From contig CALUGP010000060.1 in assembly GCA_944320195.1 (NCBI GenBank), forward strand, positions 1-33,287: a stretch of DNA of 33,287 nucleotides. Direction: 5' to 3'. The DNA is from an uncultured Prevotella sp. (lineage in GTDB: Bacteria; Bacteroidota; Bacteroidia; Bacteroidales; Bacteroidaceae). Under the pieces are notes generated by a model. It was not told where the DNA came from. It was given only the letters and a program-made list of their open reading frames with translations, and searched no databases. How positions within the stretch are numbered: the first letter of the stretch is position 1; every line of letters starts with the position of its first letter. Below, one piece after another: positions 25,314-32,401 of the stretch. The position numbers and the translations under genes were made by a program.

Positions 25314-26069
25314 ATGGAGACAAATATAAGTTTCACGCTTAAGGTCTGGCGTCAGAACGGGCCTAAGGCAAAAGGTCATTTTGACACGTTCGAGATGAAG
25401 GACATCCCGACGGATACCTCATTCCTCGAAATGTTGGACATCCTCAACGAGCAGCTCATCGAGGACGGCAAGGAGCCGTTCGTATTCGACCATGACTGCC
25501 GCGAGGGCATCTGCGGCATGTGCTCGCTCTACATCAACGGCCATCCCCACGGCCCTGCCACCGGAGCTACCACCTGCCAGTTGTACATGCGCCGCTTCCA
25601 TGACGGCGACGTAATCACTGTCGAGCCGTGGCGTTCGGCCGCGTTCCCCGTAATCAAGGACTGCATGGTTGACCGCGGCGCGTTCGACAAGATAATGCAG
25701 GCCGGCGGATACGTCAGCGTGCGCACCGGCCAGCCCCAGGACGCAAACGCCATCCTCATACCGAAGGAGGCCGCCGACGAGGCCATGGACTGCGCTACCT
25801 GCATCGGCTGCGGCGCTTGCGTGGCAGCCTGCAAGAACGGCTCTGCCATGCTCTTCGTCAGCTCCAAGGTCAGCCAGCTGGCCCTGCTGCCACAGGGACG
25901 CCCCGAGGCCGCAAAGCGCGCCAAGGCCATGGTGATGAAGATGGAGGAGCTTGGCTTCGGCAACTGCACCAACACACGTGCCTGCGAGGCCGAGTGCCCC
26001 AAGAACGAGTCAATAGCCAACATCGCCCGACTGAACCGCGAGTTCATCAAGGCGAAGCTTGACGACTAA
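25314..26069 (+). CDS. frdB: Fumarate reductase/succinate dehydrogenase iron-sulfur subunit, 251 aa
   Basis: FrdB wires electrons between the haem subunit and the flavoprotein. The N-terminal plant-ferredoxin-like domain has [2Fe-2S] cysteines C62, C67, C70 and C88 ([10 protein letters not shown] to TTC). The C-terminal domain has [14 protein letters not shown] (C160, C163, C166, C173, with extra C169) and [12 protein letters not shown] (C218, C224, C228) for the remaining clusters. All expected cysteines are present. It follows frdA by 34 bases and ends the operon, with an intrinsic terminator 43 bases after the stop. Confidence 0.97.
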   Translation: METNISFTLKVWRQNGPKAKGHFDTFEMKDIPTDTSFLEMLDILNEQLIEDGKEPFVFDHDCREGICGMCSLYINGHPHGPATGATTCQLYMRRFHDGDVITVEPWRSAAFPVIKDCMVDRGAFDKIMQAGGYVSVRTGQPQDANAILIPKEAADEAMDCATCIGCGACVAACKNGSAMLFVSSKVSQLALLPQGRPEAAKRAKAMVMKMEELGFGNCTNTRACEAECPKNESIANIARLNREFIKAKLDD

Positions 26070-26111
26070 GATCTATCATTTTATTTTTCCAAAATATCAT
26101 AATTGTTGAGG

Positions 26112-26142
26112 GCGGTGCGCAGTGATGCGCGCCGCTTTTTTT
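26112..26142 (+). terminator. Intrinsic terminator of the frdCAB operon
   Basis: Arms 26112-26121 (GCGGTGCGCA) and 26126-26135 pair over 10 bases with one wobble and a GTGA tetraloop, followed by seven T. Confidence 0.92.
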
Positions 26143-26197
26143 GCGCTCTTGGCTGAGGTCTGTGGAGTGGGGTGGGGCGCGGCTGCAGTCTTTCTGT

Positions 26198-26263
26198 TGA
26201 CAATCTGTCGTTAAACAAGTGCTAATATGATTAAAATATTTAATCTTTCATGACGATTTGTCA
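26198..26263. promoter_or_regulatory. Two operator-like palindromes upstream of hsp20
   Basis: TGACGATTTGTCA (26251-26263) is a perfect TGAC-N5-GTCA palindrome; TGACAATCTGTCG (26198-26210) differs at one arm base. Their starts are 53 bases apart, about five helical turns. They lie around -65 and -118 relative to the inferred sigma-54 start, where activators of this polymerase form commonly bind. Confidence 0.6.
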
Positions 26264-26295
26264 GCACGATGTGTCTGTATGTCAAAATCTGTAAG

Positions 26296-26311
26296 TGGCA
26301 CGGATGTTGCA
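26296..26311 (+). promoter_or_regulatory. Sigma-54-type -24/-12 promoter for hsp20
   Basis: TGGCACGGATGTTGCA matches the RpoN consensus TGGCACG-N4-TTGCW at every defined base. Transcription would start near 26322, leaving a leader of about 104 bases. No TAnnTTTG box was seen in this spacer. Confidence 0.8.
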
Positions 26312-26410
26312 TCCTGATGGGTGAAAGCCTTGAACGAAAGCGGGAGGCAATCGAAGGAGGCGACGCCCGCAGGGCCGAGCCGCCGGATGAAAAAGGTTAA
26401 ACATAAATGC

Positions 26411-26417
26411 AAGGAGG
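26411..26417 (+). promoter_or_regulatory. Strong Shine-Dalgarno sequence of hsp20
   Basis: AAGGAGG lies eight bases before the ATG at 26426 and fixes that start. Such sites are unusual in Bacteroidia, whose ribosomes mostly do not use them. A second GAAGGAGG lies further up in the same leader, near 26354. Confidence 0.8.
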
Positions 26418-26425
26418 ATTTGATT

Positions 26426-26857
26426 ATGGCTACATTACCAGTTTTTGGAAGGAACGCTTGGATGCCGAGCATCTTCAACGACTTTTTCGACAATGACTTC
26501 ATGACTCGCGCCAACGCCACGGCGCCCGCAATCAACGTAAAGGAGAGCGACACTGAGTACACCGTGGAGCTTGCGGCTCCGGGCCTTAAGAAGGATGACT
26601 TCAACGTGAACATCGACCGCGACGGCAACCTGCACATCCACATGGAGAGCAAGGCCGAGAAGAAGGACGAGGACAAGAAGAGCCACTACCTGCGCCGCGA
26701 GTTCTCTTACTCTAAGTTCGAGCAGACGCTGCTCTTGCCTGACGACGTTGACAAGGACGGCATCGGGGCTAAGGTGGACAACGGAGTGTTGACCGTAACC
26801 CTGCCAAAGACCCAGAAGAAGGAAGACAAGGAGCTGAAGCAGATTGAAGTGAAATAA
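26426..26857 (+). CDS. Small heat-shock protein, Hsp20/alpha-crystallin family, 143 aa
   Basis: Small heat-shock proteins hold unfolding proteins for later refolding by other chaperones. After a short N-terminal arm (VFGRNAWMPSIFNDFFDNDF) the alpha-crystallin domain runs from about 34 to 130, with AINVKESDTEYTVELAAPG at its start and the conserved GVLTVTLPK near the end. An IEV tail motif at 140-142 could serve oligomer assembly. The upstream in-frame codons from 26321 are leader sequence. Control appears to be by a sigma-54 promoter and an activator, with translation from a strong Shine-Dalgarno site. A TGAGAAGG-type array and an intrinsic terminator follow. Confidence 0.95.
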   Translation: MATLPVFGRNAWMPSIFNDFFDNDFMTRANATAPAINVKESDTEYTVELAAPGLKKDDFNVNIDRDGNLHIHMESKAEKKDEDKKSHYLRREFSYSKFEQTLLLPDDVDKDGIGAKVDNGVLTVTLPKTQKKEDKELKQIEVK

Positions 26858-26888
26858 AGGTGAGAAGGTGAGAGGGTGAGAAGGTGAG
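26855..26888. repeat. GGTGAGAAG-type 9-bp array after hsp20
   Basis: Four GGTGAGAAG/GGTGAGAGG units begin at the stop codon. Reverse-complement units (CTTCTCACC type) fill about 27040-27104, just before the MATE gene promoter, so the two blocks are inverted arms about 160 bases apart. Confidence 0.7.
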
Positions 26889-26999
26889 AGCCTTCGGGTT
26901 AAGTTAAGGTTGTAAAACCGTAAAAACTTAACCGTCCAAAACACCTTTAGACTTAACCCAAAACACCATTAAGGCTTAAATAAATGGGAATGTGGAAGA

Positions 27000-27033
27000 C
27001 CCTGCCGTTGGCAACAACGGCGGGGCTTTTTTG
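27000..27033 (+). terminator. Intrinsic terminator after hsp20
   Basis: CCCTGCCGTT (27000-27009) pairs with AACGGCGGGG (27016-27025) over 10 bases including one wobble, followed by C and six T. It separates hsp20 from the MATE gene. Confidence 0.85.
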
Positions 27034-27111
27034 TTTCTCTCCTTCTCACCTTCCTGCCTTCTCACCTTTATTTCTCACCTTCTCACCCTCTCACCTTCTC
27101 ACTTTTTTTAT

Positions 27112-27119
27112 TATCTTTG
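27112..27119 (+). promoter_or_regulatory. -7 box for the MATE gene
   Basis: TATCTTTG matches TAnnTTTG and ends only eight bases before the ATG at 27128, so the transcript would be leaderless or nearly so. Upstream lies the CTTCTCACC array, with no TTTG -33 box. Confidence 0.65.
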
Positions 27120-27127
27120 CAGCCATT

Positions 27128-28477
27128 ATGGCTTTTACTTACTCGAAAATCGTTGAAAGATACGGCGCGCTGGTGCGCCTCGGAGTGCCCATTGTGGTGG
27201 GGCAGATAGGCAACGTCGTGCTCGGTTTCGCCGACACGCTCATGGTGGGCCACCACTCCATGCGTGAGCTGGCCGCGGCCAGTTTCGTCAACACCATGTT
27301 CATGCTCGTGGTGCTGTTCGCCACGGGCTTCTCGTACAGCCTCACGCCCGTTGTGGGCAGCCTCTTCGGGCGCGGCGATAGGGCGTCCATCGGCGCGGCG
27401 GTGAAGAACGGCCTGGCGGCCAACACAAGCCTCTCGGTGGCGCTCGTGGCTGTGCTGTCGGTGTTCTGCGTGAACATCCACCACTTCGGCCAGCCCGAGG
27501 AGCTGCTGCCGCTGATGCGTCCCTACCTGTGGGTGAACATCGCGTCGCTGCCCTTCCTGTGCTGTTTCAACACGTTCAAGCAGTTTTTCGACGGCGTTAC
27601 CGACACCAAGACGCCGATGTACGTCATCATCGGCGGCAACCTTCTCAACATTTTCGGCAACTGGGTGCTCATCTACGGCGAGCTGGGCGCGCCCGAGCTG
27701 GGCCTTTTCGGTGCCGGCGTGTCCACTGCCCTGTCGCGTGTGGTGATGGCCGCGGCGTGCGCCGTGGTGTTCTTCCGTCACAGGCGTTACCGCGACTACC
27801 GCGCCGGGTTCGCCTCGGGCAGCGTGAGCCGCGCCGACGTCAGGCGGCTGTCCGCTCTGGGCCTGCCCGTAGCCCTGCAGCTGGGCATGGAGAGCGCGGC
27901 CTTCTCGCTGTCGGCCATCTTCGTGGGATGGCTCGGCACCACGGCCTTGGCCGCCCACCAGGTGATGCTCACCGTGTCGTCCGTGCTTTACATGATCAAC
28001 AGCGGCATGGCCGCGGCCGTGGCCGTGCGTGCCAGTTATTTCGCCGGACAGGGCGATTACGAGGCCGTCAGGCGCACGGCGGCGAGCGGCCTTCATGTAG
28101 TCCTTGCGATAGCTTTCACGCTGTCTGTGCCCATATTTCTGCTGCGCGGGGAGTTGAGCTGGTGGTTCACCGACAGTGCCGAGGTGTGCTCGCTGGTGTC
28201 GGTCACGGTGTTTCCGCTCATAGCCTACCAGTTCGGCGACGGCCTTCAGTACACCTTCGCCAACGCGCTGCGCGGCATAGAGTGCGTCCGCCCCATGGTG
28301 TGGATAGCCTTCTTCTCCTACTTCGTGGTGTCGCTGCCCTTGGGCTGGCTGCTCGGCATCCACATGGGCTACGGCCTCGTGGGCATATGGTCGGCCTTCC
28401 CCGTGTGCCTGTCGCTGGCCGGACTGCTGTATTTCCTGCGCTTCAGGAAGGAACTGAAGGTAAAGGTAAAAAGGTAA
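27128..28477 (+). CDS. MATE-family multidrug/Na+ efflux transporter, 449 aa
   Basis: MATE transporters export organic cations and drugs using a Na+ or H+ gradient. The protein has about 12 hydrophobic segments in two similar halves; the first half carries IVVGQIGNVVLGFADTLMVG, with the family GFADTLMVG motif, and the second half begins near ALGLPVALQLGMESAAFSLS. Length is normal. The start at MAFTYSKIVERYGALVRLG is chosen because family members begin there and a promoter box sits just upstream; the longer in-frame start at 26984 would translate array sequence. The last codons (LKVKVKR) are already part of a GGTAAAAA array. Substrate unknown. Confidence 0.93.
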   Translation: MAFTYSKIVERYGALVRLGVPIVVGQIGNVVLGFADTLMVGHHSMRELAAASFVNTMFMLVVLFATGFSYSLTPVVGSLFGRGDRASIGAAVKNGLAANTSLSVALVAVLSVFCVNIHHFGQPEELLPLMRPYLWVNIASLPFLCCFNTFKQFFDGVTDTKTPMYVIIGGNLLNIFGNWVLIYGELGAPELGLFGAGVSTALSRVVMAAACAVVFFRHRRYRDYRAGFASGSVSRADVRRLSALGLPVALQLGMESAAFSLSAIFVGWLGTTALAAHQVMLTVSSVLYMINSGMAAAVAVRASYFAGQGDYEAVRRTAASGLHVVLAIAFTLSVPIFLLRGELSWWFTDSAEVCSLVSVTVFPLIAYQFGDGLQYTFANALRGIECVRPMVWIAFFSYFVVSLPLGWLLGIHMGYGLVGIWSAFPVCLSLAGLLYFLRFRKELKVKVKR

Positions 28478-28515
28478 AAAAGTAAAACGGTAAAACGGTA
28501 AAAAAGTAAAAGGGT
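28459..28515. repeat. GGTAAAAA-type array overlapping the MATE stop codon
   Basis: Units such as GGTAAAAA and CGGTAAAAC begin inside the last six codons of the transporter and run past the stop. The reverse-complement arm lies at 28627-28705, beyond the hairpin at 28525-28555. Confidence 0.7.
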
Positions 28516-28524
28516 GAAAATGAG

Positions 28525-28559
28525 AAGCCGTCTTTCGAAATGCGAAAGACGGCTTTTCT
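28525..28559. terminator. 13-bp hairpin with T-tract after the MATE gene
   Basis: AAGCCGTCTTTCG (28525-28537) pairs perfectly with 28543-28555 around a 5-base loop, followed by a short T-tract. It lies between converging genes, nested inside the two inverted GGTAAAA array arms. Confidence 0.8.
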
Positions 28560-28626
28560 GCTTGTAAAGGGCGGCAAATGGGGAGGTGGTTTACGGCTTT
28601 TTGCAAAGCCCTATGCACAGGCTTCT

Positions 28627-28705
28627 TTTACCGTTTTACCCTTTTACTTTTTTACCTTTCCCCAACTTGTTTTTACCTTTTTACCCTTTTACCTTTTTAC
28701 CTTTC
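28627..28705. repeat. Inverted-arm TTTTTACC array before the esterase stop
   Basis: Units CCGTTTTAC, CCTTTTTAC and similar run up to about 20 bases from the esterase stop codon. They complement the array at 28459-28515, so the whole 28459-28705 block could fold into one long hairpin around the 13-bp terminator. Confidence 0.7.
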
Positions 28706-28724
28706 CCGAGTGGTTTTCACCTTT

Positions 28725-30332
28725 TCATTTTCCCCACACCACTTCGTCCACCGTGCGGTATGTGTTTTCCAGTTGAGGGTCGGTCTTCTCATACGTGTCG
28801 ATGCCTATCTGCATCACTGGCGGCGTGTCCTTGCCGTTCACCGGTTGCCACTGGGGCAGTCCCAGTCCGTTGGGGTCGCCCGTCTTCACGAAGTTGAGGT
28901 AGTAGCCCTGGAACACGGCCGACACGGTGAAGTCCTCCGGTTGCCAGTCATACACGCGGTTGGTGGGCAGCGTTCCCATCGCATATTCTATGTCGGCCGA
29001 GTGCACCGCGCCTGTGGCTTTCGTCTCGTCCTTGTCCTCCCCGGTCTTGTCTTTCACTCCGCCGGCCAGTCCCGCCGTCTTGCCGGCCATGCGCATGGCC
29101 GGGCGCGGATGGCAGAACAGGTATCGGTACACGGGCTGTCCGCCCGTGGCGGTGTGCATGTCGCACCACTTCCACGTGGCGAACGCCACGAACATGTCTC
29201 CCGCCAGCCGCGCTCCCGGCGTTCCGGCCACGTCCTCGTCGGTCATGAGTCCGTATGCCCGCATCACCCTGTCGGTGTCCTTGCCGAAGCGTCCGCTTAT
29301 CACTTCCCTTACGGTGGCCGTGGTCAGCGGCCTGTCTCCGGTGAAGAACTGTATCGGCATCTCCGCCGAGTTCCATCCCACGAGCAGCGGCACTCTTGCC
29401 TGGCGGCCGTTCATGAACGTCTCCACGGGCTGCTCCGTGAAGAAGTGGTTGTCTATGTTGTACATCTTCTGCATGCCCGTATTGCCTGCTTTCCTCATCA
29501 GCTCGTCGGCCGGCATTGCCCTCATCTCCTGCAGCGAGCGGCATCCCGTGCGCTTCATCGTCTCCATGCCGGCCTTCTCGGCCTCCTCGAGCGTTGCCAG
29601 GCGGTCATATCCCATGACAGACGCGCTCGACCCTATGGCCTGGGCGAACAGCCCCTTGCTCGTCGGCGAGGCCATCAGCGCGCTCACCGATGCCGACCCT
29701 GCCGACTCGCCCGCTATCGTTATTCGCTCCGGGTCGCCGCCGAAGGCCGCTATGTTGTCCCTCACCCAGCGTATGGCCGCTGCCTGGTCCATGAATCCGT
29801 AGTTGCCCGAGCCTTTGTAGGCGGTCTCCTTTGACAGCTCCGGGTGAGCCATGAAGCCGAACACTCCCTCGCGGTAGTTGGCCGTCACCGACACTATTCC
29901 GCCCCTGGCCATGGACGCTCCCGCGTAGCGTGGCTCGCTGCCCGAGCCTGCCGCCAGCCCTCCGCCGTTGAAGTAGATCAGCACGGGCAGGCGCTCGTCC
30001 ATGGTCTTCGCCGGCGTCCATATGTTCAGGTAGAGGCAGTCCTCGCTCATTTCGTCGGTGCCGAAGCCCATGTCTCCGTATATGGGCAGCTGCATCGGGT
30101 TGGGGCCGAACTGCTTTGCCTGCCTCACTCCCGTCCACGGCTCCACCGGCCGCGGCGCCTTCCAGCGCAGCTCCCCCACAGGGGGCTGGGCGAAGGGCAC
30201 GCCCCTGAACACCTTGATGCCTGCCTCGTAAGTGCCTTCAAGCACGCCGCACGCCGTCCTGGCCTGCGGTCCTTGTGCGCCGGCCGCCATCGTGCAGAGC
30301 GCCAGCGCGATTGATGTGATAAGTTTTTTCAT
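28725..30332 (-). CDS. Secreted type-B carboxylesterase/lipase, 535 aa
   Basis: An alpha/beta-hydrolase that cleaves carboxylic esters, probably in the periplasm or outside the cell. The N-terminus MKKLITSIALALCTMAAGAQ is a Sec signal peptide ending near residue 19. Type-B features are FRGVPFAQPPVGELRW (42-57), EDCLYLN (97-103), the oxyanion Gly cluster NGGG (122-125), the nucleophile S210 in GESAG and the probable catalytic H444 in AVHSADIEYAMG. The start codon overlaps the stop of the upstream methyltransferase as ATGA (30332-30329), so the two are translationally coupled. The longer open frame upstream of 30332 is a shadow of the methyltransferase. Natural substrate unknown; feruloyl or acetyl esters of plant material are possible. 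Confidence 0.94.
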   Translation of the reverse strand: MKKLITSIALALCTMAAGAQGPQARTACGVLEGTYEAGIKVFRGVPFAQPPVGELRWKAPRPVEPWTGVRQAKQFGPNPMQLPIYGDMGFGTDEMSEDCLYLNIWTPAKTMDERLPVLIYFNGGGLAAGSGSEPRYAGASMARGGIVSVTANYREGVFGFMAHPELSKETAYKGSGNYGFMDQAAAIRWVRDNIAAFGGDPERITIAGESAGSASVSALMASPTSKGLFAQAIGSSASVMGYDRLATLEEAEKAGMETMKRTGCRSLQEMRAMPADELMRKAGNTGMQKMYNIDNHFFTEQPVETFMNGRQARVPLLVGWNSAEMPIQFFTGDRPLTTATVREVISGRFGKDTDRVMRAYGLMTDEDVAGTPGARLAGDMFVAFATWKWCDMHTATGGQPVYRYLFCHPRPAMRMAGKTAGLAGGVKDKTGEDKDETKATGAVHSADIEYAMGTLPTNRVYDWQPEDFTVSAVFQGYYLNFVKTGDPNGLGLPQWQPVNGKDTPPVMQIGIDTYEKTDPQLENTYRTVDEVVWGK

Positions 30333-31582
30333 TGCCTTATGGTTTTTGTCTTGTCGTTTTTCTCGCATATCAGGAGCACGTGCCGCCCGTCTTCCGTGGT
30401 CGTGCCGAAGATGTAAGTCGTGCCGCCGTCGCGCAGCTTCAGCTTCTTTTTGAGCGCGTCGGCCGGCAAGGGGAAGTTCCTCACGCTCACGTTCGCCTGG
30501 CTGATGCCTCCGAGCGCGGCCTTCAGCCCGCGCTTGTTCATCGTCGTCACGGCGCGTATGGCGAAGCCCCGGCCGGGAAACCGCGGTATCTCCACGGGCG
30601 ACGAGAACAGGTGGCTGTCGCGGCTTATCTGCCGTGCGGCGTAGCGTTGTTCCAGGAGGGCGAAGCATCCGGCCTTCATCAGCGAGGCGTTCGGCTCGTA
30701 GAGGAAGGCCGGCGTGGCTGCTTGGAAGGGCTGTGAGGGCTGGGAGTTGTGGTAGAACTGTGAGCACCGGGACAGCTCTTCGGGCGTGAACGTGAACTCC
30801 TGGCCGTCGTTCACGCAGCAGATGCGCTCTATTTTAGTGTATTTCCGCGAGAGCACCAGCAGCAGCTCCTTGCACTCGTTGCCCGCCGACACTATGTGAA
30901 CCTCGCCCACGTGCGGCCCCATGTCGGCCGCGGCCTTGCGCCAGTCGAGCATGGGCGATAGCTTTATCATCACGTAGTCGGCCTTCTCGAGCAACATGTC
31001 GCGCATCGAGAGCACGTCGGGCGTGCAGTCGGCGATGGCGAACGTGCGTCCGCCCGACTGTGAGCGGCGTGCCGGGTCGGCGTAGACGAGCGTGGCATGG
31101 CTTATTTCTTTCATAATTTGCCCACAGTCGCCGCAAACCACCTCGGCCTGGCTGATGCCCAGCGCGGCCATGTTGTGCCGCGAGATGTCGCACAAACGGC
31201 TCTGCCGCTCTATGTAGACGGCTTTGCCGAAGAGCGGCGCCAGGTAAGAGAAGTCCACGCCGAAGCCGCCCGTGAGGTCGACGAGGGTTGACGGGTTGGC
31301 TGGGAGAACTGGGAGGACTGGGAGTTCTGTGATGAGGCGGCGTGCCACTGCGGCCTTGTACATGGCCGTCTGCTGCGACGAGCATTGCTCCATCGAGATG
31401 TGCGGCGGATATATTATGCCCTCGGTTGCGGCCCATCGCGGCAGCTTCGTGCGCGCCGTCTGGCGGCCCGCTATCTGGTCGAGGGCGTAGGGCAGGTCGA
31501 TGTCCTTGCGGCCGGCGTGTGCCAGGGCGAGCCGTCGTATGTCGGCGTCGAGGTTCTGGTTGATGAATTCCTGGGTTGTCAT
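30329..31582 (-). CDS. PG_1098-like class I SAM-dependent methyltransferase with THUMP-like C-terminus, 417 aa
   Basis: The sequence resembles the Bacteroidetes methyltransferase family typified by PG_1098 of Porphyromonas gingivalis. The SAM-binding loop is VDLTGGFGVDFSYLA (101-115), followed by the acidic strand VYIER (122-126) and the motif IV-like YADPARR (167-173). The C-terminal third resembles a THUMP-like domain, so an RNA substrate is plausible but unproven. Residues 86-98 (ELPVLPVLPANPS) and the SQPSQPFQAATPAF stretch are encoded by CTGGGAGAA-type array sequence, apparently inserted in frame at surface loops. It overlaps the esterase start by four bases. Confidence 0.88.
   Translation of the reverse strand: MTTQEFINQNLDADIRRLALAHAGRKDIDLPYALDQIAGRQTARTKLPRWAATEGIIYPPHISMEQCSSQQTAMYKAAVARRLITELPVLPVLPANPSTLVDLTGGFGVDFSYLAPLFGKAVYIERQSRLCDISRHNMAALGISQAEVVCGDCGQIMKEISHATLVYADPARRSQSGGRTFAIADCTPDVLSMRDMLLEKADYVMIKLSPMLDWRKAAADMGPHVGEVHIVSAGNECKELLLVLSRKYTKIERICCVNDGQEFTFTPEELSRCSQFYHNSQPSQPFQAATPAFLYEPNASLMKAGCFALLEQRYAARQISRDSHLFSSPVEIPRFPGRGFAIRAVTTMNKRGLKAALGGISQANVSVRNFPLPADALKKKLKLRDGGTTYIFGTTTEDGRHVLLICEKNDKTKTIRQ
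30722..30765. repeat. Array-like segment inside the methyltransferase gene (2)
   Basis: GGAAGGGCTGTGAGGGCTGG and flanking bases resemble the GGGAG/CTG arrays at 31597 and 32297. The segment reads through in frame as Ser/Gln/Pro-rich protein. Confidence 0.5.
31300..31329. repeat. 9-bp array segment inside the methyltransferase gene (1)
   Basis: Three consecutive CTGGGAGNN nine-base units sit in the coding sequence and are translated on the minus strand as ELPVLPVLPA. Because the unit is three codons long, the frame is preserved. Confidence 0.75.
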
Positions 31583-31596
31583 TTTTCTCTTTTTTA

Positions 31597-31692
31597 TGGG
31601 AGGCCTGGGAGAACTGGGAGGACTGGGATGGTTGGGAGGACTGGGTATTCAGCCTCATTCACAGTTCTCTCAGTTCTCCCGGTCCTCCCAGG
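31597..31692. repeat. GGGAGGACT-type inverted array, left flank of the second four-helix gene
   Basis: CTGGGAGAA, CTGGGAGGA and similar 9-bp units (31597-31645) face reverse-complement units CAGTTCTCC (31662-31692), forming a hairpin. It ends 16 bases from the four-helix gene stop. Confidence 0.8.
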
Positions 31693-31708
31693 TTGTCCTG
31701 TTCCCTTG

Positions 31709-32272
31709 TCATTTCAGGCCGTTGCGGTATTTCAGTCGCGCCCTTGTCATCTCCTCTCTTATGCCGCCTTGTGTCAGGAAGCGTTGCTTGGCGGCTTCTA
31801 TCAGGCGCACCATGAGGTAGTCTGTCTGGTGAATCAGTATTATGGCGATGTTGGCCGTGGTCTCGGCAGAGCGTGTCTTTACGCGTTCGCGGTAGTAAGC
31901 AGAGTCGGCGTGGGCGCGGCATACCTGCCTGGTTTGCACGGCCTTGGGCGAGTCCTTGGGCCAAAGCTCCATGTCCCTCACTCTCAAATAGTCCTCATAG
32001 TCGGCCAGCAGCTCTTGCAGGCTGGCCTTAGCCACGTTGTACAGCTTGATTTCCGTCTCGCGCGAAGCTGTCGCCGCCTGGCTGCCTTCGGCAATGTTCT
32101 GCTTGCCGCTGCGCGCCGCCTGCACCATCTGGTCTACCGTGCGGTCGCCCTTTTCAAGGTATTTGTGGGCGAAGTGGTATGTTATGTCGTAGATACATTC
32201 GGCCTTGCGGTACACCAGCAGCTTGTGGTAGTCGCCCTGCTGGGGCATGAAGTCCTTGTTGAATGTTGTCAT
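31709..32272 (-). CDS. Four-helix-bundle protein with suffix domain, paralogue 2, 187 aa
   Basis: Close paralogue of the product of 14461-15030: LLVYRKAECIYDITYHFAHKY, DQMVQAARSGKQNIAEGSQA and ASLQELLADYEDYLRVRDME align almost residue for residue, and the C-terminal suffix region also aligns. A 35-base stretch is identical in both genes (around 14899 and 32140), which suggests recent duplication or conversion. The start is placed at MTTFNKDFMPQQGDYHK, matching the paralogue and the shared AATACCATGAC context; the 30 upstream codons are array. Function unknown. Arrays of a different family from those of paralogue 1 lie on both sides. Confidence 0.88.
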   Translation of the reverse strand: MTTFNKDFMPQQGDYHKLLVYRKAECIYDITYHFAHKYLEKGDRTVDQMVQAARSGKQNIAEGSQAATASRETEIKLYNVAKASLQELLADYEDYLRVRDMELWPKDSPKAVQTRQVCRAHADSAYYRERVKTRSAETTANIAIILIHQTDYLMVRLIEAAKQRFLTQGGIREEMTRARLKYRNGLK

Positions 32273-32296
32273 GGTATTGTTGTTTTTAATATTTAA

Positions 32297-32391
32297 TGGG
32301 ATGACTGGGAGGGCTGTGAGGTGTGGGAGAACTGCAAACAAGGCAGCTCTCCCACGCCTCACAGTTCTCCCAGAATTCTCAGTTCTCCCAT
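32297..32391. repeat. GGGAG/CTG inverted array, right flank of the second four-helix gene
   Basis: GACTGGGAGGGCTGTGAGGT units (32303-32334) face reverse complements such as CCTCACAGTTCTCCCAG (32346-32391). The array ends about 10 bases from the dipeptidase stop codon. Confidence 0.8.
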
Positions 32392-32401
32392 TATTCCCTT
32401 G

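Noticed and set aside
27083-28618. Long minus-strand open frame (511 codons) opposite the MATE gene
   Set aside because: Shadow frame of a complete transporter gene; composition is His/Gln/Arg-rich and matches nothing known.
30333-30767. N-terminal extension of the esterase frame
   Set aside because: These codons overlap the methyltransferase in another frame. The true start at 30332 leads straight into a signal peptide and overlaps the upstream stop as ATGA.
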